DNA from: an uncultured Methanomassiliicoccus sp.
GTDB lineage: Archaea > Thermoplasmatota > Thermoplasmata > Methanomassiliicoccales > Methanomassiliicoccaceae
Direction of reading: 5' to 3'
DNA length: 64,000 nucleotides
NCBI GenBank assembly: GCA_905203995.1
Contig: CAJKXZ010000001.1
Coordinates: 1 to 64,000, forward strand
A program made the translations under genes and the position numbers. The first letter of the stretch is position 1. Each line of letters begins with the position of its first letter. The notes below the pieces were generated by a model. The model did no database searches. It saw only the letters and a list, made by a program, of their open reading frames with translations, and was not told the DNA's origin. Shown here one piece after another: positions 17,560 through 26,354 of the stretch.

Positions 17560-18206
17560 CCATCGTTGTTTATGTCGGACCGAGCCTCGCTCACGAGGAC
17601 GCGCAAAAGATTCTGCCGGCCGTTTACCGCCCGCCGGTGAAACGGGGCGATCTGCGAGAGCTGCCGGACGACGTGCAGACGGTAGCGATTATCGACGGCG
17701 TGCTGCTTAACGAGGCGGCGGTCGGACACCGGGAGATCATTACGCTGCTGCAGGCCGGTATCGAAGTCATCGGCGGCGGCAGTATGGGCGCCTTACGGGC
17801 AGCCGAATTGGAACCTTTAGGCATGAAAGGGGCCGGGCGCATTTACGAGGCTTATCACGCGGGAGACGTCGACGGCGATGACGAAGTCGTGCTTGCTTAC
17901 GATCCCTTTTCGCTAGCGCCCCTCTCCGAACCGTTAATTAACTTCCGTCTCAACCTCGAAGATGCCGTCAAAGCCGGTCAAATTAGCAAAAAAGTTGCAG
18001 ATTGCGCCCTGTCAGAGCTCAAAAAAGTATATTATCCACGAAGAAATTATAATAAATTTAAGGAAATTCTCTCTTCGCTTTTATCTGGCTCAGAATTTGA
18101 AACATTTATAGATTATTGGAATTATAATTATCAAGATTTTAAAAATCTCGATGCGAAACTTATTTTGGAAAACATAAAAACAAATGCAAAAAATTTGCAT
18201 TTTTAA
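17556..18206 (+). CDS. tfuA: TfuA-like partner of YcaO
   Basis: 216 residues, starting in the ATGA that ends ycaO. The TfuA core (about 1-125) is recognisable: VVYVGPSL, VAIIDGVLLNEAAVGHREI, VIGGGSMGALRAAEL and GRIYEAYHAGDVDGDDEV. It is thought to help YcaO thioamidate McrA, perhaps by delivering sulfur. From about position 17985 the gene switches from GC-rich to strongly AT-rich codons and encodes a lysine/asparagine-rich tail (residues 143-216) that is not part of the core domain. It ends in a hairpin covering the stop codon. Confidence 0.88.
   Translation: MTIVVYVGPSLAHEDAQKILPAVYRPPVKRGDLRELPDDVQTVAIIDGVLLNEAAVGHREIITLLQAGIEVIGGGSMGALRAAELEPLGMKGAGRIYEAYHAGDVDGDDEVVLAYDPFSLAPLSEPLINFRLNLEDAVKAGQISKKVADCALSELKKVYYPRRNYNKFKEILSSLLSGSEFETFIDYWNYNYQDFKNLDAKLILENIKTNAKNLHF
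18182..18204 (+). terminator. Hairpin overlapping the tfuA stop codon
   Basis: Nine-pair stem AAATGCAAA (18182-18190), loop AAA, TTTGCATTT (18194-18202) followed by more T; the last codons of tfuA and the TAA stop (18204-18206) lie in or beside it. It fits a terminator separating ycaO-tfuA from the mcr operon. Confidence 0.6.
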
Positions 18207-18288
18207 CGAATGTTAATCGGCTAAATTTTGCTGGGTCTTTTATTTTAACAGACGTTTAGATGGATGGATGAACCGTTTCTCATCAGCA

Positions 18289-18297
18289 GTTATATAA
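18289..18297 (+). promoter_or_regulatory. TATA box of the mcr operon
   Basis: GTTATATAAG is the clearest TATA element in the 232-base gap before mcrB. It predicts a transcript start near 18320 and a leader of about 120 bases that ends with the strong ribosome-binding sequence AGGAGG (18426-18431). The box is bracketed by an inverted repeat, TCTCATCAG (18278-18286) and CTGATGAGA (18357-18365). Confidence 0.6.
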
Positions 18298-18438
18298 GCC
18301 TCTCTCTCTTTTACGTAATCATACAAGGGGGTTCGATTTTCACAGGAATTTCATTTCTGATGAGAATCAACTAAAAACTTTTTAGCTAGACATGGGGAAC
18401 CTTGTTTGGCTTGGAAAGATTAATTAGGAGGTAGAAAA

Positions 18439-19761
18439 TTGGCTAAATACAAGGACAAAATAGACTTGTATGACGAGAGGGGCAAACTCATAGAGAGTGG
18501 CGTTCCATTAGACGCTATCAGCCCGTTATACAACCCTGCTATCCAGAGAACTGCTTCCTTGGCTAAGAGGACAATCGCTGTCAACCTTGCCGGAATTGAG
18601 AAGAGTCTTAAATCCGGTCGTGTTGGCGGTGGATACATCAAAGGCAAGGAAATCGATGCACCTATCGTTGCAAACGCAGAAAAGGTCGCCGCTAGAGTAA
18701 AAGACTACGTCAAAGTAGACACCAGTGATGATGATACTGACGTACGTGTGTTCTCTGAAGGAAAGAACATGATTGTGATTGTTCCTTCCCGTAGAATGGA
18801 TGCTGGTGTTGAATACACTACTGGCTTTACCGCCACTGCAGCCGCTGTTACCCAAGCAATCATCGATGAATTCGGTGTTGATATGTTCCATGCCAACATG
18901 GTTAAGGGAGCAGTTTGGGGCAGATATCCACAGACACTTAACTTCGTTGGTTCTAACTTGACATCCATCTTAGATGTACCACAAGTCAACGAAGGATCTG
19001 GTTACGCTTTAAGAAACATCAAAGCCAACCACATCGTTGCTCTCGCTGGAAAGAACTCTATGAATGCTGCAGCCCTCGCGTCTATCTTTGAACAAACTGC
19101 AATGTTTGAACTCGGTGACGCTATCGGACCATTCGAGAGATACCATCTCTTAGGTCTCGCTTATCAGGGTTTGAATGCCAACAACATCACCATCGATCTC
19201 GTTAAAGCAAACGGATCCACTGGAACTGTTGGTACAGTAATCGAATCACTTGTCGACCGTGCTCTCGAAGACAAAGTAATTAGAGTAAAGGAAAAACTGC
19301 CATCCGGATACTGTGTTTACACAACCGATGACTTCCCACTGTGGAATGCATATGCCGCTACCGGTATGTTGGCTGCAATTATGGTAAACGTTGGTGCTGC
19401 AAGAGCATCCCAAGGTATTCCTTCAACAATTCTCTATTACAACGATTTATTAGAACACGAAGTAGCTCTACCTGGTGTAGACTTTGGACGTTCAATGGGT
19501 GTTGCCGTTGGTATGTCTTTCTTCTCTCACTCCATTTATGGAGGAGGTGGCCCTGGTCTGTTCCACGGTAACCACGTTGTTACTAGGCACTCTAAAGGTT
19601 TTGTCATCCCCGCTGTAGCAGCTGGATGTTCATTGGATGCTGGTACTCAGTACTTCTCCCCCGAAGCCACTTCTGGCTTAGTTAGAGATGTATTTGGAGA
19701 CATTCCAGAATTCCACACACCATTGAAGTGCGTTGGCGAGGAGGCCAAAAAACTAATGTAA
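18439..19761 (+). CDS. mcrB: Methyl-coenzyme M reductase, beta subunit
   Basis: 440 residues; first gene of the mcr operon. MCR is an alpha2-beta2-gamma2 enzyme with two F430 cofactors that makes methane from methyl-CoM and CoB. Typical McrB stretches are present, e.g. [13 protein letters not shown] at the start and [29 protein letters not shown] near residues 353-381, containing the region that lines the CoB channel. The start codon is TTG (18439), placed seven bases after AGGAGG; no ATG is nearby in frame. Arginine is encoded mainly by AGA/AGG, as expected for very highly expressed genes here. Confidence 0.97.
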   Translation: MAKYKDKIDLYDERGKLIESGVPLDAISPLYNPAIQRTASLAKRTIAVNLAGIEKSLKSGRVGGGYIKGKEIDAPIVANAEKVAARVKDYVKVDTSDDDTDVRVFSEGKNMIVIVPSRRMDAGVEYTTGFTATAAAVTQAIIDEFGVDMFHANMVKGAVWGRYPQTLNFVGSNLTSILDVPQVNEGSGYALRNIKANHIVALAGKNSMNAAALASIFEQTAMFELGDAIGPFERYHLLGLAYQGLNANNITIDLVKANGSTGTVGTVIESLVDRALEDKVIRVKEKLPSGYCVYTTDDFPLWNAYAATGMLAAIMVNVGAARASQGIPSTILYYNDLLEHEVALPGVDFGRSMGVAVGMSFFSHSIYGGGGPGLFHGNHVVTRHSKGFVIPAVAAGCSLDAGTQYFSPEATSGLVRDVFGDIPEFHTPLKCVGEEAKKLM

Positions 19762-19780
19762 TTGGTTGGTGACTAAAATT

Positions 19781-20200
19781 ATGAGTACTGAACTACAAGA
19801 ATCCGTTCCTTTACCGGAAGTTTTGATCTTTCCGGCCCGCTTGCTCTCTGCAAATACTACTGAAAAACTACTGAATAGGATCTATGACGTACCTAATGTT
19901 CGTCAGGTGAACATCAGCGGAGAAGGCTTGCCGGCCGTGGTAGGGAATGGACCTGCCAAAGGTGCGCCCGTAAATCATCCCGAACGTAAGGTGATTAACG
20001 TTAAGGGTCATGAATACGAGCTGAATCTATTGGTTGGCAGACTGTTCGTGGAAATCAATGATGTCGACAATGTGGACAAAGCATTGGAAGAACTCAAAGT
20101 AATCTGCGATGAACTGCTGCCCTTTGGTTACAACTTTGAAGTCGGAAGGTACTCAAAATTCCAACCAACTATCACTGATTACAAAAAATGTAAGAGGTAA
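19781..20200 (+). CDS. mcrD: Methyl-coenzyme M reductase operon protein D
   Basis: 139 residues from ATG 19781, preceded by GGTTGGTGA; an earlier in-frame TTG (19766) is less likely. McrD is not part of the mature enzyme and is thought to help MCR maturation or assembly. Recognisable McrD features include PEVLIFPARLL, the ISGEGLP turn and LPFGYNFEVGRYSKFQPT at the end. It lies 19 bases after mcrB and 5 before mcrG. No mcrC follows, unlike the classical mcrBDCGA order. Confidence 0.92.
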   Translation: MSTELQESVPLPEVLIFPARLLSANTTEKLLNRIYDVPNVRQVNISGEGLPAVVGNGPAKGAPVNHPERKVINVKGHEYELNLLVGRLFVEINDVDNVDKALEELKVICDELLPFGYNFEVGRYSKFQPTITDYKKCKR

Positions 20201-20205
20201 TTATT

Positions 20206-20979
20206 ATGGCATACAAGAGACAATTCTATCCTGGAACATGCCAGGTAGCCAAAAACAGGCGTCGCTTCATGGACCCTTCCCAGGAACTCAAGAAGCTGCG
20301 TGACGTTGCTTTGGATGACGTTGTAAGAATCATGGGCCACAGGGCTCCTGGTGAGGAATACAAATCCATCCACCCACCACTCGAAGAAGGAAACGAACCC
20401 GATGATCTCATCAGACAGCTCGTTGCTCCTATCGAGGGTGCCAAGAAGGGAGACAGAGTCAGATACGTACAGTTTGCTGACTCCGTATACTTTGCTCCAA
20501 TGGTTCCATACGTTAGAGCATGGGCATACATGTCTAGAATCCGTGGATTCGATACCGGTACACTTTCTGGAAGACAGATCATCGAAATGAGAGAAAGAGA
20601 TCTCGAGAAAGTCGCCAAAGAATTCATCGACAATGAAACATTCGATCCTGCTAGATGCGGTATCAGGGGTGCAACTGTGCACGGTCACGCTTGCAGACTT
20701 GACGAAAACGGACTTATGTTCGATGCCTGGCAGAGATACGTCTGGAATGAAAAGACTGGTGAAGTCGACTACGTTAAAGACCAGGTCGCTATCGCACTCG
20801 ACAAACCAATTTCCGTAGGAAAGCCTATTCCTGAAGAGGAATTAAAGAAAATGACCACAATTTTCCGTATTGACGGCGACGACATGAACGCTGACAAGGA
20901 AGTTTTGGACATGAACTTAAGAATCCACACTCTCAGAACACTTTGTGGATACCAGGCCTTCGCTCTCAAGGGGGAATAA
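20206..20979 (+). CDS. mcrG: Methyl-coenzyme M reductase, gamma subunit
   Basis: 257 residues, the normal length. Diagnostic McrG stretches: YKRQFYPG at the start, [19 protein letters not shown] (44-62) and [19 protein letters not shown]. The gamma subunit lines the outer part of the F430 and CoB pockets. It has AGAGG before the ATG, is transcribed with mcrB and mcrD, and ends four bases before mcrA starts. Confidence 0.97.
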   Translation: MAYKRQFYPGTCQVAKNRRRFMDPSQELKKLRDVALDDVVRIMGHRAPGEEYKSIHPPLEEGNEPDDLIRQLVAPIEGAKKGDRVRYVQFADSVYFAPMVPYVRAWAYMSRIRGFDTGTLSGRQIIEMRERDLEKVAKEFIDNETFDPARCGIRGATVHGHACRLDENGLMFDAWQRYVWNEKTGEVDYVKDQVAIALDKPISVGKPIPEEELKKMTTIFRIDGDDMNADKEVLDMNLRIHTLRTLCGYQAFALKGE

Positions 20980-20983
20980 ACAC

Positions 20984-22639
20984 ATGGCTGACAAATTGTT
21001 CATGGACGCAATGAAGAAGAAGTTTAAAGAGGATCCAACTGACGAATACACAAACTACTACACCTTCGGTGGCTGGAAACAGTCCAAGAGAAAGAGAGAG
21101 TGGGTAGAGCAGGCTAACGCTATCGCCAAAGCCCGTGGTATTCCAATGATGAACCAGGACATCGGTGTCCCACTCGGTCAGCGTGTCCTCATGCCTTACC
21201 AGCTTTCCCATACTGACATGTATGCTGAAGCTGATGACTTACACTTCGTCAACAACGCTGCTATCCAGCAAGCCTGGGATGATATCCGCAGAACCGTTAT
21301 CGTCGGTTTGGATACCGCCCACACTGTTATCGAGAAGAGATTGGGAAAGGAAGTTACTCCTGAAACCATCAACAACTATCTCGAGACTGTGAACCACGCT
21401 ATGCCTGGTGGAGCAGTTGTGCAGGAACACATGGCTGAATGCAGCCCTGCTCTCACTGCTGACTGTTACGTCAAAGTCTTCTCTGGTAACTCTGAACTTA
21501 TCGACCAGCTCGACAAGCGCTTTGTTATTGATATCAACAAAGAATTCCCAGAAGACCAGGCCAAACAGCTGAACGAAGCCATCGGCAAATCCCTCTACCA
21601 AGTAGTCCGCTGCCCAACAATCGTTGGTCGCGTGTGCGATGGTGGAACAATGTCCAGATGGAGCGCCATGCAGATCTCCATGTCTTTCATCAGCGCCTAC
21701 CGTCTTGCTGCCGGTGAAGCTGCTATCGCAGACTTCGCTTACGCCGCCAAGCACGCATCCGTTGTTGAAATGGGTACCATGATGCCCGCCAGGAGAGCAA
21801 GAGGACCAAACGAGCCCGGTGGAATTCCCTTCGGTTTCCTCGCAGATATGGTTCAGTCCACAAGGGTCTATCCTGATGACCCCGCAAGAGCAGCTCTTGA
21901 AACTGTTGCTCTCGGTGCTATCATCTTCGATCAGATCTACCTCGGATCATACATGTCTGGTGGTGTCGGATTCACACAGTACGCTACTGCCGCCTACACC
22001 GATAACATCCTCGAAGACTACGTTTACTGGGCCGTTGACTTAATCAAATCCCAGTACGGCGGTCTCTGCAACAGCAAACCTTCCATGGAACTGTTGGAGA
22101 AACTCGGTACTGAAGTCAACACCTACGCTCTCGAAATGTACGAGAAATACCCAGCTGCTATGGAATCTCACTTCGGTGGATCCCAGCGTGCAACTGTTGC
22201 CGCTGCTTCAACTGGTATCGCTTGTGCAATGGCTACTGGAAACGCCGACTTCGGTGTCAACGGATGGTACCTCTCCATGCTCCAGCATAAAGAGAGGCAC
22301 GGACGTCTCGGATTCTATGGATACGACTTACAGGACCAGTGCGGTTCCGCCAACTCCTTCTCATACAGAAGCGACGAGGGTCTTCCATTCGAACTCAGAG
22401 GTCCCAACTATCCAAACTACGCCATGAACGTGGGTCACCTTTGCGGTTACGCTGGTATCGCAGCTGCTCCTCACGCAGCTCGTGGCGACGCTTTCGCTTG
22501 CAGCCCACTCATCAAAGTTGCCTTCGCCGACAAGAACCTACCGTTCGACTTTGCCAACATCACAAAGGAAATCGGCCGCGGTGCGCTTCGTGAGTTCATG
22601 CCTGCCGGTGAGAGAACCGTTATCATTCCTGCAAAGTAA
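20984..22639 (+). CDS. mcrA: Methyl-coenzyme M reductase, alpha subunit
   Basis: 551 residues from ATG 20984 (AAGGGGGAA upstream). Catalytic subunit binding F430. By comparison with Methanothermobacter numbering, all commonly modified residues can be placed: His257 (KHA; N-methyl), Arg271 (PARRARG; 5-methyl), Gln401 (GGSQRA; 2-methyl), Gly446 (FYGYDLQ; thioglycine), Asp451 (didehydro) and Cys453 (S-methyl). Which modifications occur cannot be read from sequence, but YcaO/TfuA just upstream supports thioglycine. The MCR signature [18 protein letters not shown] (about 324-341) is intact. Highly expressed codon bias. Confidence 0.98.
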   Translation: MADKLFMDAMKKKFKEDPTDEYTNYYTFGGWKQSKRKREWVEQANAIAKARGIPMMNQDIGVPLGQRVLMPYQLSHTDMYAEADDLHFVNNAAIQQAWDDIRRTVIVGLDTAHTVIEKRLGKEVTPETINNYLETVNHAMPGGAVVQEHMAECSPALTADCYVKVFSGNSELIDQLDKRFVIDINKEFPEDQAKQLNEAIGKSLYQVVRCPTIVGRVCDGGTMSRWSAMQISMSFISAYRLAAGEAAIADFAYAAKHASVVEMGTMMPARRARGPNEPGGIPFGFLADMVQSTRVYPDDPARAALETVALGAIIFDQIYLGSYMSGGVGFTQYATAAYTDNILEDYVYWAVDLIKSQYGGLCNSKPSMELLEKLGTEVNTYALEMYEKYPAAMESHFGGSQRATVAAASTGIACAMATGNADFGVNGWYLSMLQHKERHGRLGFYGYDLQDQCGSANSFSYRSDEGLPFELRGPNYPNYAMNVGHLCGYAGIAAAPHAARGDAFACSPLIKVAFADKNLPFDFANITKEIGRGALREFMPAGERTVIIPAK

Positions 22640-22650
22640 GCGTGATCATC

Positions 22651-22926
22651 ATGCAGATCGGAGATATCGTCAAGTACAAGAACACCGGCACAGTAGGCAA
22701 GATCATTGCCGAAAAAGATCGGGAAGGAACTCTGTGGTATCAATTAGATACTACGCAGTTGTTCTACGATCCTTCAGCACTTATGCCGGCTGATGAAAGT
22801 GAGTACCATATCTTCGATCACGAAAAATCCGTGAAGGATATGTTGGATGATGCCGAGGCGGTCCGCAAAGAATTTGAGGACATGGTCAAGGACATCGCCG
22901 ACGTTACTCCTTCCGGAGCAGGATAA
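22651..22926 (+). CDS. DUF2098 family small protein
   Basis: 91 residues from ATG 22651, eleven bases after mcrA and probably in the same transcript. An N-terminal beta-barrel-like part (MQIGDIVKYKNTGTVGKI...WYQLDTTQLFYDPSAL) is followed by an acidic helix (DMLDDAEAVRKEFEDMVKDI). This matches the DUF2098 family, found mostly in methanogens and of unknown function. Its place behind mcrA suggests a link to MCR expression, assembly or repair, but this is inference. A terminator follows at 22947. Confidence 0.75.
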   Translation: MQIGDIVKYKNTGTVGKIIAEKDREGTLWYQLDTTQLFYDPSALMPADESEYHIFDHEKSVKDMLDDAEAVRKEFEDMVKDIADVTPSGAG

Positions 22927-22946
22927 GGCGAACATTGAAACCATTT

Positions 22947-22970
22947 AAGGTGGGATTAACATCTCACCTT
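22947..22970 (+). terminator. Hairpin terminator after the mcr operon
   Basis: AAGGTGGGA / TCTCACCTT (nine pairs including one G-T) with loop TTAACA, followed by T-rich DNA. It would end the mcr transcript after the DUF2098 gene. Confidence 0.55.
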
Positions 22971-23062
22971 CACTTATTTCTAATTTCAATTCTTGTTTAA
23001 AATTAAAGAGATATTTAATTGTAATTTCTAAAATGTCTTTTTAGTCAGTTGTTTTTAAGCAG

Positions 23063-24058
23063 TTACTTATGCTTGCGATAGCGCTGATTTTTACTTTTAG
23101 GTTTGTCTGGATAAACTCGTTCAATTAATTGTGCCGCCAAAGCAGGTTGCAGGTAAGTCTGATAAAAAGCAGCGCGGTTCTTTAGCTGCATACGAGTCAT
23201 CAGTTCTATGGCAGCGAGTTCCTCGTCACCTAAAACGTTTAAAAATCTCTGTAAATGAGTAGAAATCCTTTTAATATGCATTTGTTTATTTTCATATTCA
23301 TTCAGTGATTTACGGATAGTCTGAAGCATAAACTCTATGAACTTGGTAGAATCCGCTTGTTTATCAGCGTCATGTAATGCTTGATAATACTCCTGTTGTT
23401 TTTGTTTAATGACTGTTTCCACAGGAATCCACGAAAAGAGGGGCCGCCAGCAGCTCAAGAGCAGCATATTCCACATTCTGCCCATTCTGCCATTTCCATC
23501 GTCAAAGGGGTGAATAAACTCAAACTCATAATGAAACACGCAGCTCTTAATCAGGGGATGTTCTTTTGAGTCTTTGGCCCACATTAACAAGTTGGTCATA
23601 TGTTGTGGTACAATTTCTGCCGGAGGCGCCATATGAATCAATATCTCGTCTTGAAACACACCAACGCTGCCAGAGCGAAAGCGACCCGCTTCTTTGACGA
23701 GCCCTTTCATCAGAATGCGGTGCGCTTTTAGAAGATCTTTGACCGAGTCTGGGTTGAAAGTGTCTAATACATTGTAGGCATCAATTGCATTTTTCACTTC
23801 TAAAATCTCAGAGGCTGGCCCCCGTACTTTCTTGCCGCCAAGTATGTCAGTTACCTGCTCTAGAGATAACGAATTATTCTCTATTGCTAGCGATGCATGA
23901 ATGGTGCGAATGCGATTATCTTTCCTGAGCTGGATATCGCTATTTATCTGCTGCTGGATACTGATGCGGCCGATATTTTCACTTATTTCGGTAATCAAAT
24001 CGATTATCCGAGGCGTTAGCGAATACGGCGGCTCATATTTTTCAACCATTTCTGTCAC
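23063..24058 (-). CDS. Fic family protein (AMPylase-type, self-inhibited class)
   Basis: 331 residues from GTG 24058, or 328 from ATG 24049. The Fic catalytic motif HPFDDGNGRMGR (HPFx(D/E)GNGRxxR) is complete, and an N-terminal inhibitory helix motif SLAIEN (S/TxxxEG/N) is at about 56-61, marking the class in which inhibition is built in. Such proteins transfer AMP or other nucleotide groups to targets such as gyrase; many act in toxin-antitoxin or stress systems. A C-terminal winged-helix-like region (about 275-320) may bind DNA. Two direct repeats cover its promoter, suggesting autoregulation. The target is unknown. Confidence 0.88.
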   Translation of the reverse strand: MTEMVEKYEPPYSLTPRIIDLITEISENIGRISIQQQINSDIQLRKDNRIRTIHASLAIENNSLSLEQVTDILGGKKVRGPASEILEVKNAIDAYNVLDTFNPDSVKDLLKAHRILMKGLVKEAGRFRSGSVGVFQDEILIHMAPPAEIVPQHMTNLLMWAKDSKEHPLIKSCVFHYEFEFIHPFDDGNGRMGRMWNMLLLSCWRPLFSWIPVETVIKQKQQEYYQALHDADKQADSTKFIEFMLQTIRKSLNEYENKQMHIKRISTHLQRFLNVLGDEELAAIELMTRMQLKNRAAFYQTYLQPALAAQLIERVYPDKPKSKNQRYRKHK

Positions 24059-24071
24059 ATCATGTATGGTC

Positions 24072-24109
24072 TTTGATGATATAAGATAATGGGTTTGATG
24101 ATATAAGAT
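24072..24109. repeat. Duplicated 16-base element in the fic promoter
   Basis: TTTGATGATATAAGAT occurs exactly at 24072-24087 and again at 24094-24109, 22 bases apart (two helical turns), with a degenerate third copy after it. On the minus strand each copy holds a TATA-like CTTATATC. The location 14-50 bases before the fic start suggests an operator that would block the promoter. Confidence 0.6.
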
Positions 24110-24163
24110 GATGATATATGATGAAAAAGCACTTTTACATTTTTGTAGCGGGTATTTTGCGTA

Positions 24164-24874
24164 TTATTGATTTACTTTTTCTTGTTTGAGTCGTTCTTCC
24201 CAGTCTTCTGGCCTTTCTGAAAATCCTCGTGAACGCCAATATGCTACATTATTGGGATTCAGTTGATTGGGACGGACTTTATTCTTAGGGCGCTTGCCAC
24301 CTTCATTTTTATTTACTTCCGGTCGGATGGGATTTTCCGTAACAAGATCCTGCAGATCACTCAGGTGAGAAAGCAGTTGCAGTGAATGACAGCGGTAACC
24401 TAATTCATTACATTTTGAAACTAAATATCCGGACATGGTGTTGGATTCACCAATTACTAGAGCATCTTTCTCATGATTTTTGATGTATTCAAGGGGAATT
24501 GTAATATCCTTATCGCCGGTAACGATTATCAGCAAATCAGGGCAGTCTTCATCGTGAAGGCGGTCGATCAGAAAACAGTACATGGTGGGATCAGTCAGAC
24601 TTTTACCATATGCGTAGCCGCCGCCAGCATTGAAATATTTGAAGGCTTTGCTCTCAATAAACTTAAAGCCGTTTCGTTCGTAATTAATCTTAGTAATTTC
24701 ATCTCGCCACTGGGTGTTTTCATCAATGAAAACTAAGGCTTCTTTAATTTCACCCTGTGCCTGGGCATATTCTTGAAGAATCTTGCCGATATTCTGTAAA
24801 ATTAAATTTTCTTTGGCTTCATAAAGCCCGCGTTCAATGTTGGGGCCGTCGACATAGAGGCCGACAGTACTCAT
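24164..24874 (-). CDS. NYN-domain (PIN-like) ribonuclease
   Basis: 236 residues. The NYN/LabA-type nuclease core covers about 1-165: an N-terminal YVDGPNI motif with the first catalytic Asp, DENTQWRDE, and IIVTGDKDITIPLEYI with the second acidic cluster, then a VIGES turn. The C-terminal tail (180-236) is basic and low in complexity (KRPKNKVRPNQLNPNN), likely RNA-binding. The start codon overlaps the stop of the upstream 460-residue gene (ATGA), so the two proteins are probably made together. RNA substrate unknown. Confidence 0.82.
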   Translation of the reverse strand: MSTVGLYVDGPNIERGLYEAKENLILQNIGKILQEYAQAQGEIKEALVFIDENTQWRDEITKINYERNGFKFIESKAFKYFNAGGGYAYGKSLTDPTMYCFLIDRLHDEDCPDLLIIVTGDKDITIPLEYIKNHEKDALVIGESNTMSGYLVSKCNELGYRCHSLQLLSHLSDLQDLVTENPIRPEVNKNEGGKRPKNKVRPNQLNPNNVAYWRSRGFSERPEDWEERLKQEKVNQ

Positions 24875-26253
24875 GCATCACACCTCAGATTGGCTGAAAG
24901 AATCTCGTCAGCGCTTTTTTCCAGGAAAGTGCAGTTGAGTAACGTTAAAAGTATTTTAGGAATTGTAAAGGACATCTCCCGCATACCCAGTAGATAGCTC
25001 AAAATTTCCTGGCAGAGGACTTTGCTGTAATTATTTATTGAAGTGTAATAATCAGAAATAATATTAAGTCTAGTAAGTTCTAAAACATCTTCATCGGTAA
25101 GCCTTTCTTCGGCAATCGCCAGCAGCTCTTTAATTCTCTGGTACGCTTCTTCTTCGGTAAGCGTAGGAATTGAACTGATTTTTTGTGAAAGATGAATGAG
25201 CCTGTTCTTAATGACTTCGACCAGCTCTTCCTGATGATCGTAACTAACTGCCACACCATCAAGCAGGAAGTGGTCGTCCTGAAGCTCTAAATCAAAAATT
25301 AATACCGAAGACTTACCGTCAGCAGGAAACTTCACATCAACGTTTAAACTATCAATTTTCTGCAAGAGGCTGCGCAGATGCTGCCGACCTTCTGCGGACA
25401 ATTCTTGCGGAATAACTTTACCGCCGAGAACCAGCGCTTCGATGCTTTTTATTTCCTGCAGTAAGAACTCATCTTCTAAAGAAATGCCCTGCGTGTTGAT
25501 CTGGCAGTTGCTGATGCTAGCCAGGCGGCTTTCACACATCAGCATTTCCAACAGCGGTTCATAAAGCTCATCAGCAGTACGTTTGATGCTGAAATAACTC
25601 ACTGGGCGATAAAGGGTAACTGAAAATCTTTGCGAATAAGGACACACCTCAGCGGCAAAGATACCGGTGTCTGGTGAAATTTCTTCCCAGTACTCTTCAA
25701 TCAGCTGCGGTGAATAACGTGGTTGATTGTCTATTAAATTATTTAATTGGAATAATGATTTTAAAAACTCCCGGGCACAGATCGCCAATTCCGCAGGTAC
25801 GTTATCTTCATCAAGAGTAATTTTCATAACCGGCATGGAGGTAATCTCCGCACGGCAGGCCTCCGGATAATCCATATCAATATTGCTGGTAGTTTTGCTC
25901 CATTCAGACAATACAAACTTTAGAATCTCTAATTTTTCAGGAGCGATCAGCGCAGCATAGTGGTCAATCTGTTCGGCAATCACTGGACTGAACAGTTTAC
26001 GGATGATGCCGTTTTTACTTTCACCAGTCGCACTCATCAGCTCCATCAGTTTGTAGGCGGTGGCCGTCTGCATTTTGATTTTGGCGGAAGTCATCTGCGA
26101 AAAGGTGTTCTTAAACAAGCGTTCGCCATCGAAAGTCAGATCAGCGGCGTCTTTTTTGAGAAATTCGGTAGCCTCACCTAAACTAACTGGAACACAGTCC
26201 AGCATCGATGCCAGAATCTGCGCGTCAGTCTCGCTCAGGCCGTTTATCTTCAT
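24871..26253 (-). CDS. Unknown protein coupled to the NYN nuclease
   Basis: 460 residues with no domain I recognise. It looks soluble, acidic and mostly helical, with a beta-containing middle (FSVTLYRPVSYFSIKR; SVLIFDLELQDDHFLLDGVAVSYD). No signal peptide, membrane segment or catalytic motif is obvious. It is translationally coupled to the NYN nuclease by a four-base overlap, which suggests the proteins form a complex or a regulator/effector pair. The Fic gene follows further downstream in the same direction but 105 bases away and with its own promoter. No ribosome-binding sequence is seen at ATG 26253. Confidence 0.75.
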   Translation of the reverse strand: MKINGLSETDAQILASMLDCVPVSLGEATEFLKKDAADLTFDGERLFKNTFSQMTSAKIKMQTATAYKLMELMSATGESKNGIIRKLFSPVIAEQIDHYAALIAPEKLEILKFVLSEWSKTTSNIDMDYPEACRAEITSMPVMKITLDEDNVPAELAICAREFLKSLFQLNNLIDNQPRYSPQLIEEYWEEISPDTGIFAAEVCPYSQRFSVTLYRPVSYFSIKRTADELYEPLLEMLMCESRLASISNCQINTQGISLEDEFLLQEIKSIEALVLGGKVIPQELSAEGRQHLRSLLQKIDSLNVDVKFPADGKSSVLIFDLELQDDHFLLDGVAVSYDHQEELVEVIKNRLIHLSQKISSIPTLTEEEAYQRIKELLAIAEERLTDEDVLELTRLNIISDYYTSINNYSKVLCQEILSYLLGMREMSFTIPKILLTLLNCTFLEKSADEILSANLRCDA

Positions 26254-26354
26254 AAGATGGTGATCGTCTTGGGTTTAATCAAAGTGTCGATGGGCAGAAA
26301 TTCCGCTCTCTCAGCGCTTCATCATCATATAGTAAGCTTTGTAAAATTGTCAGT

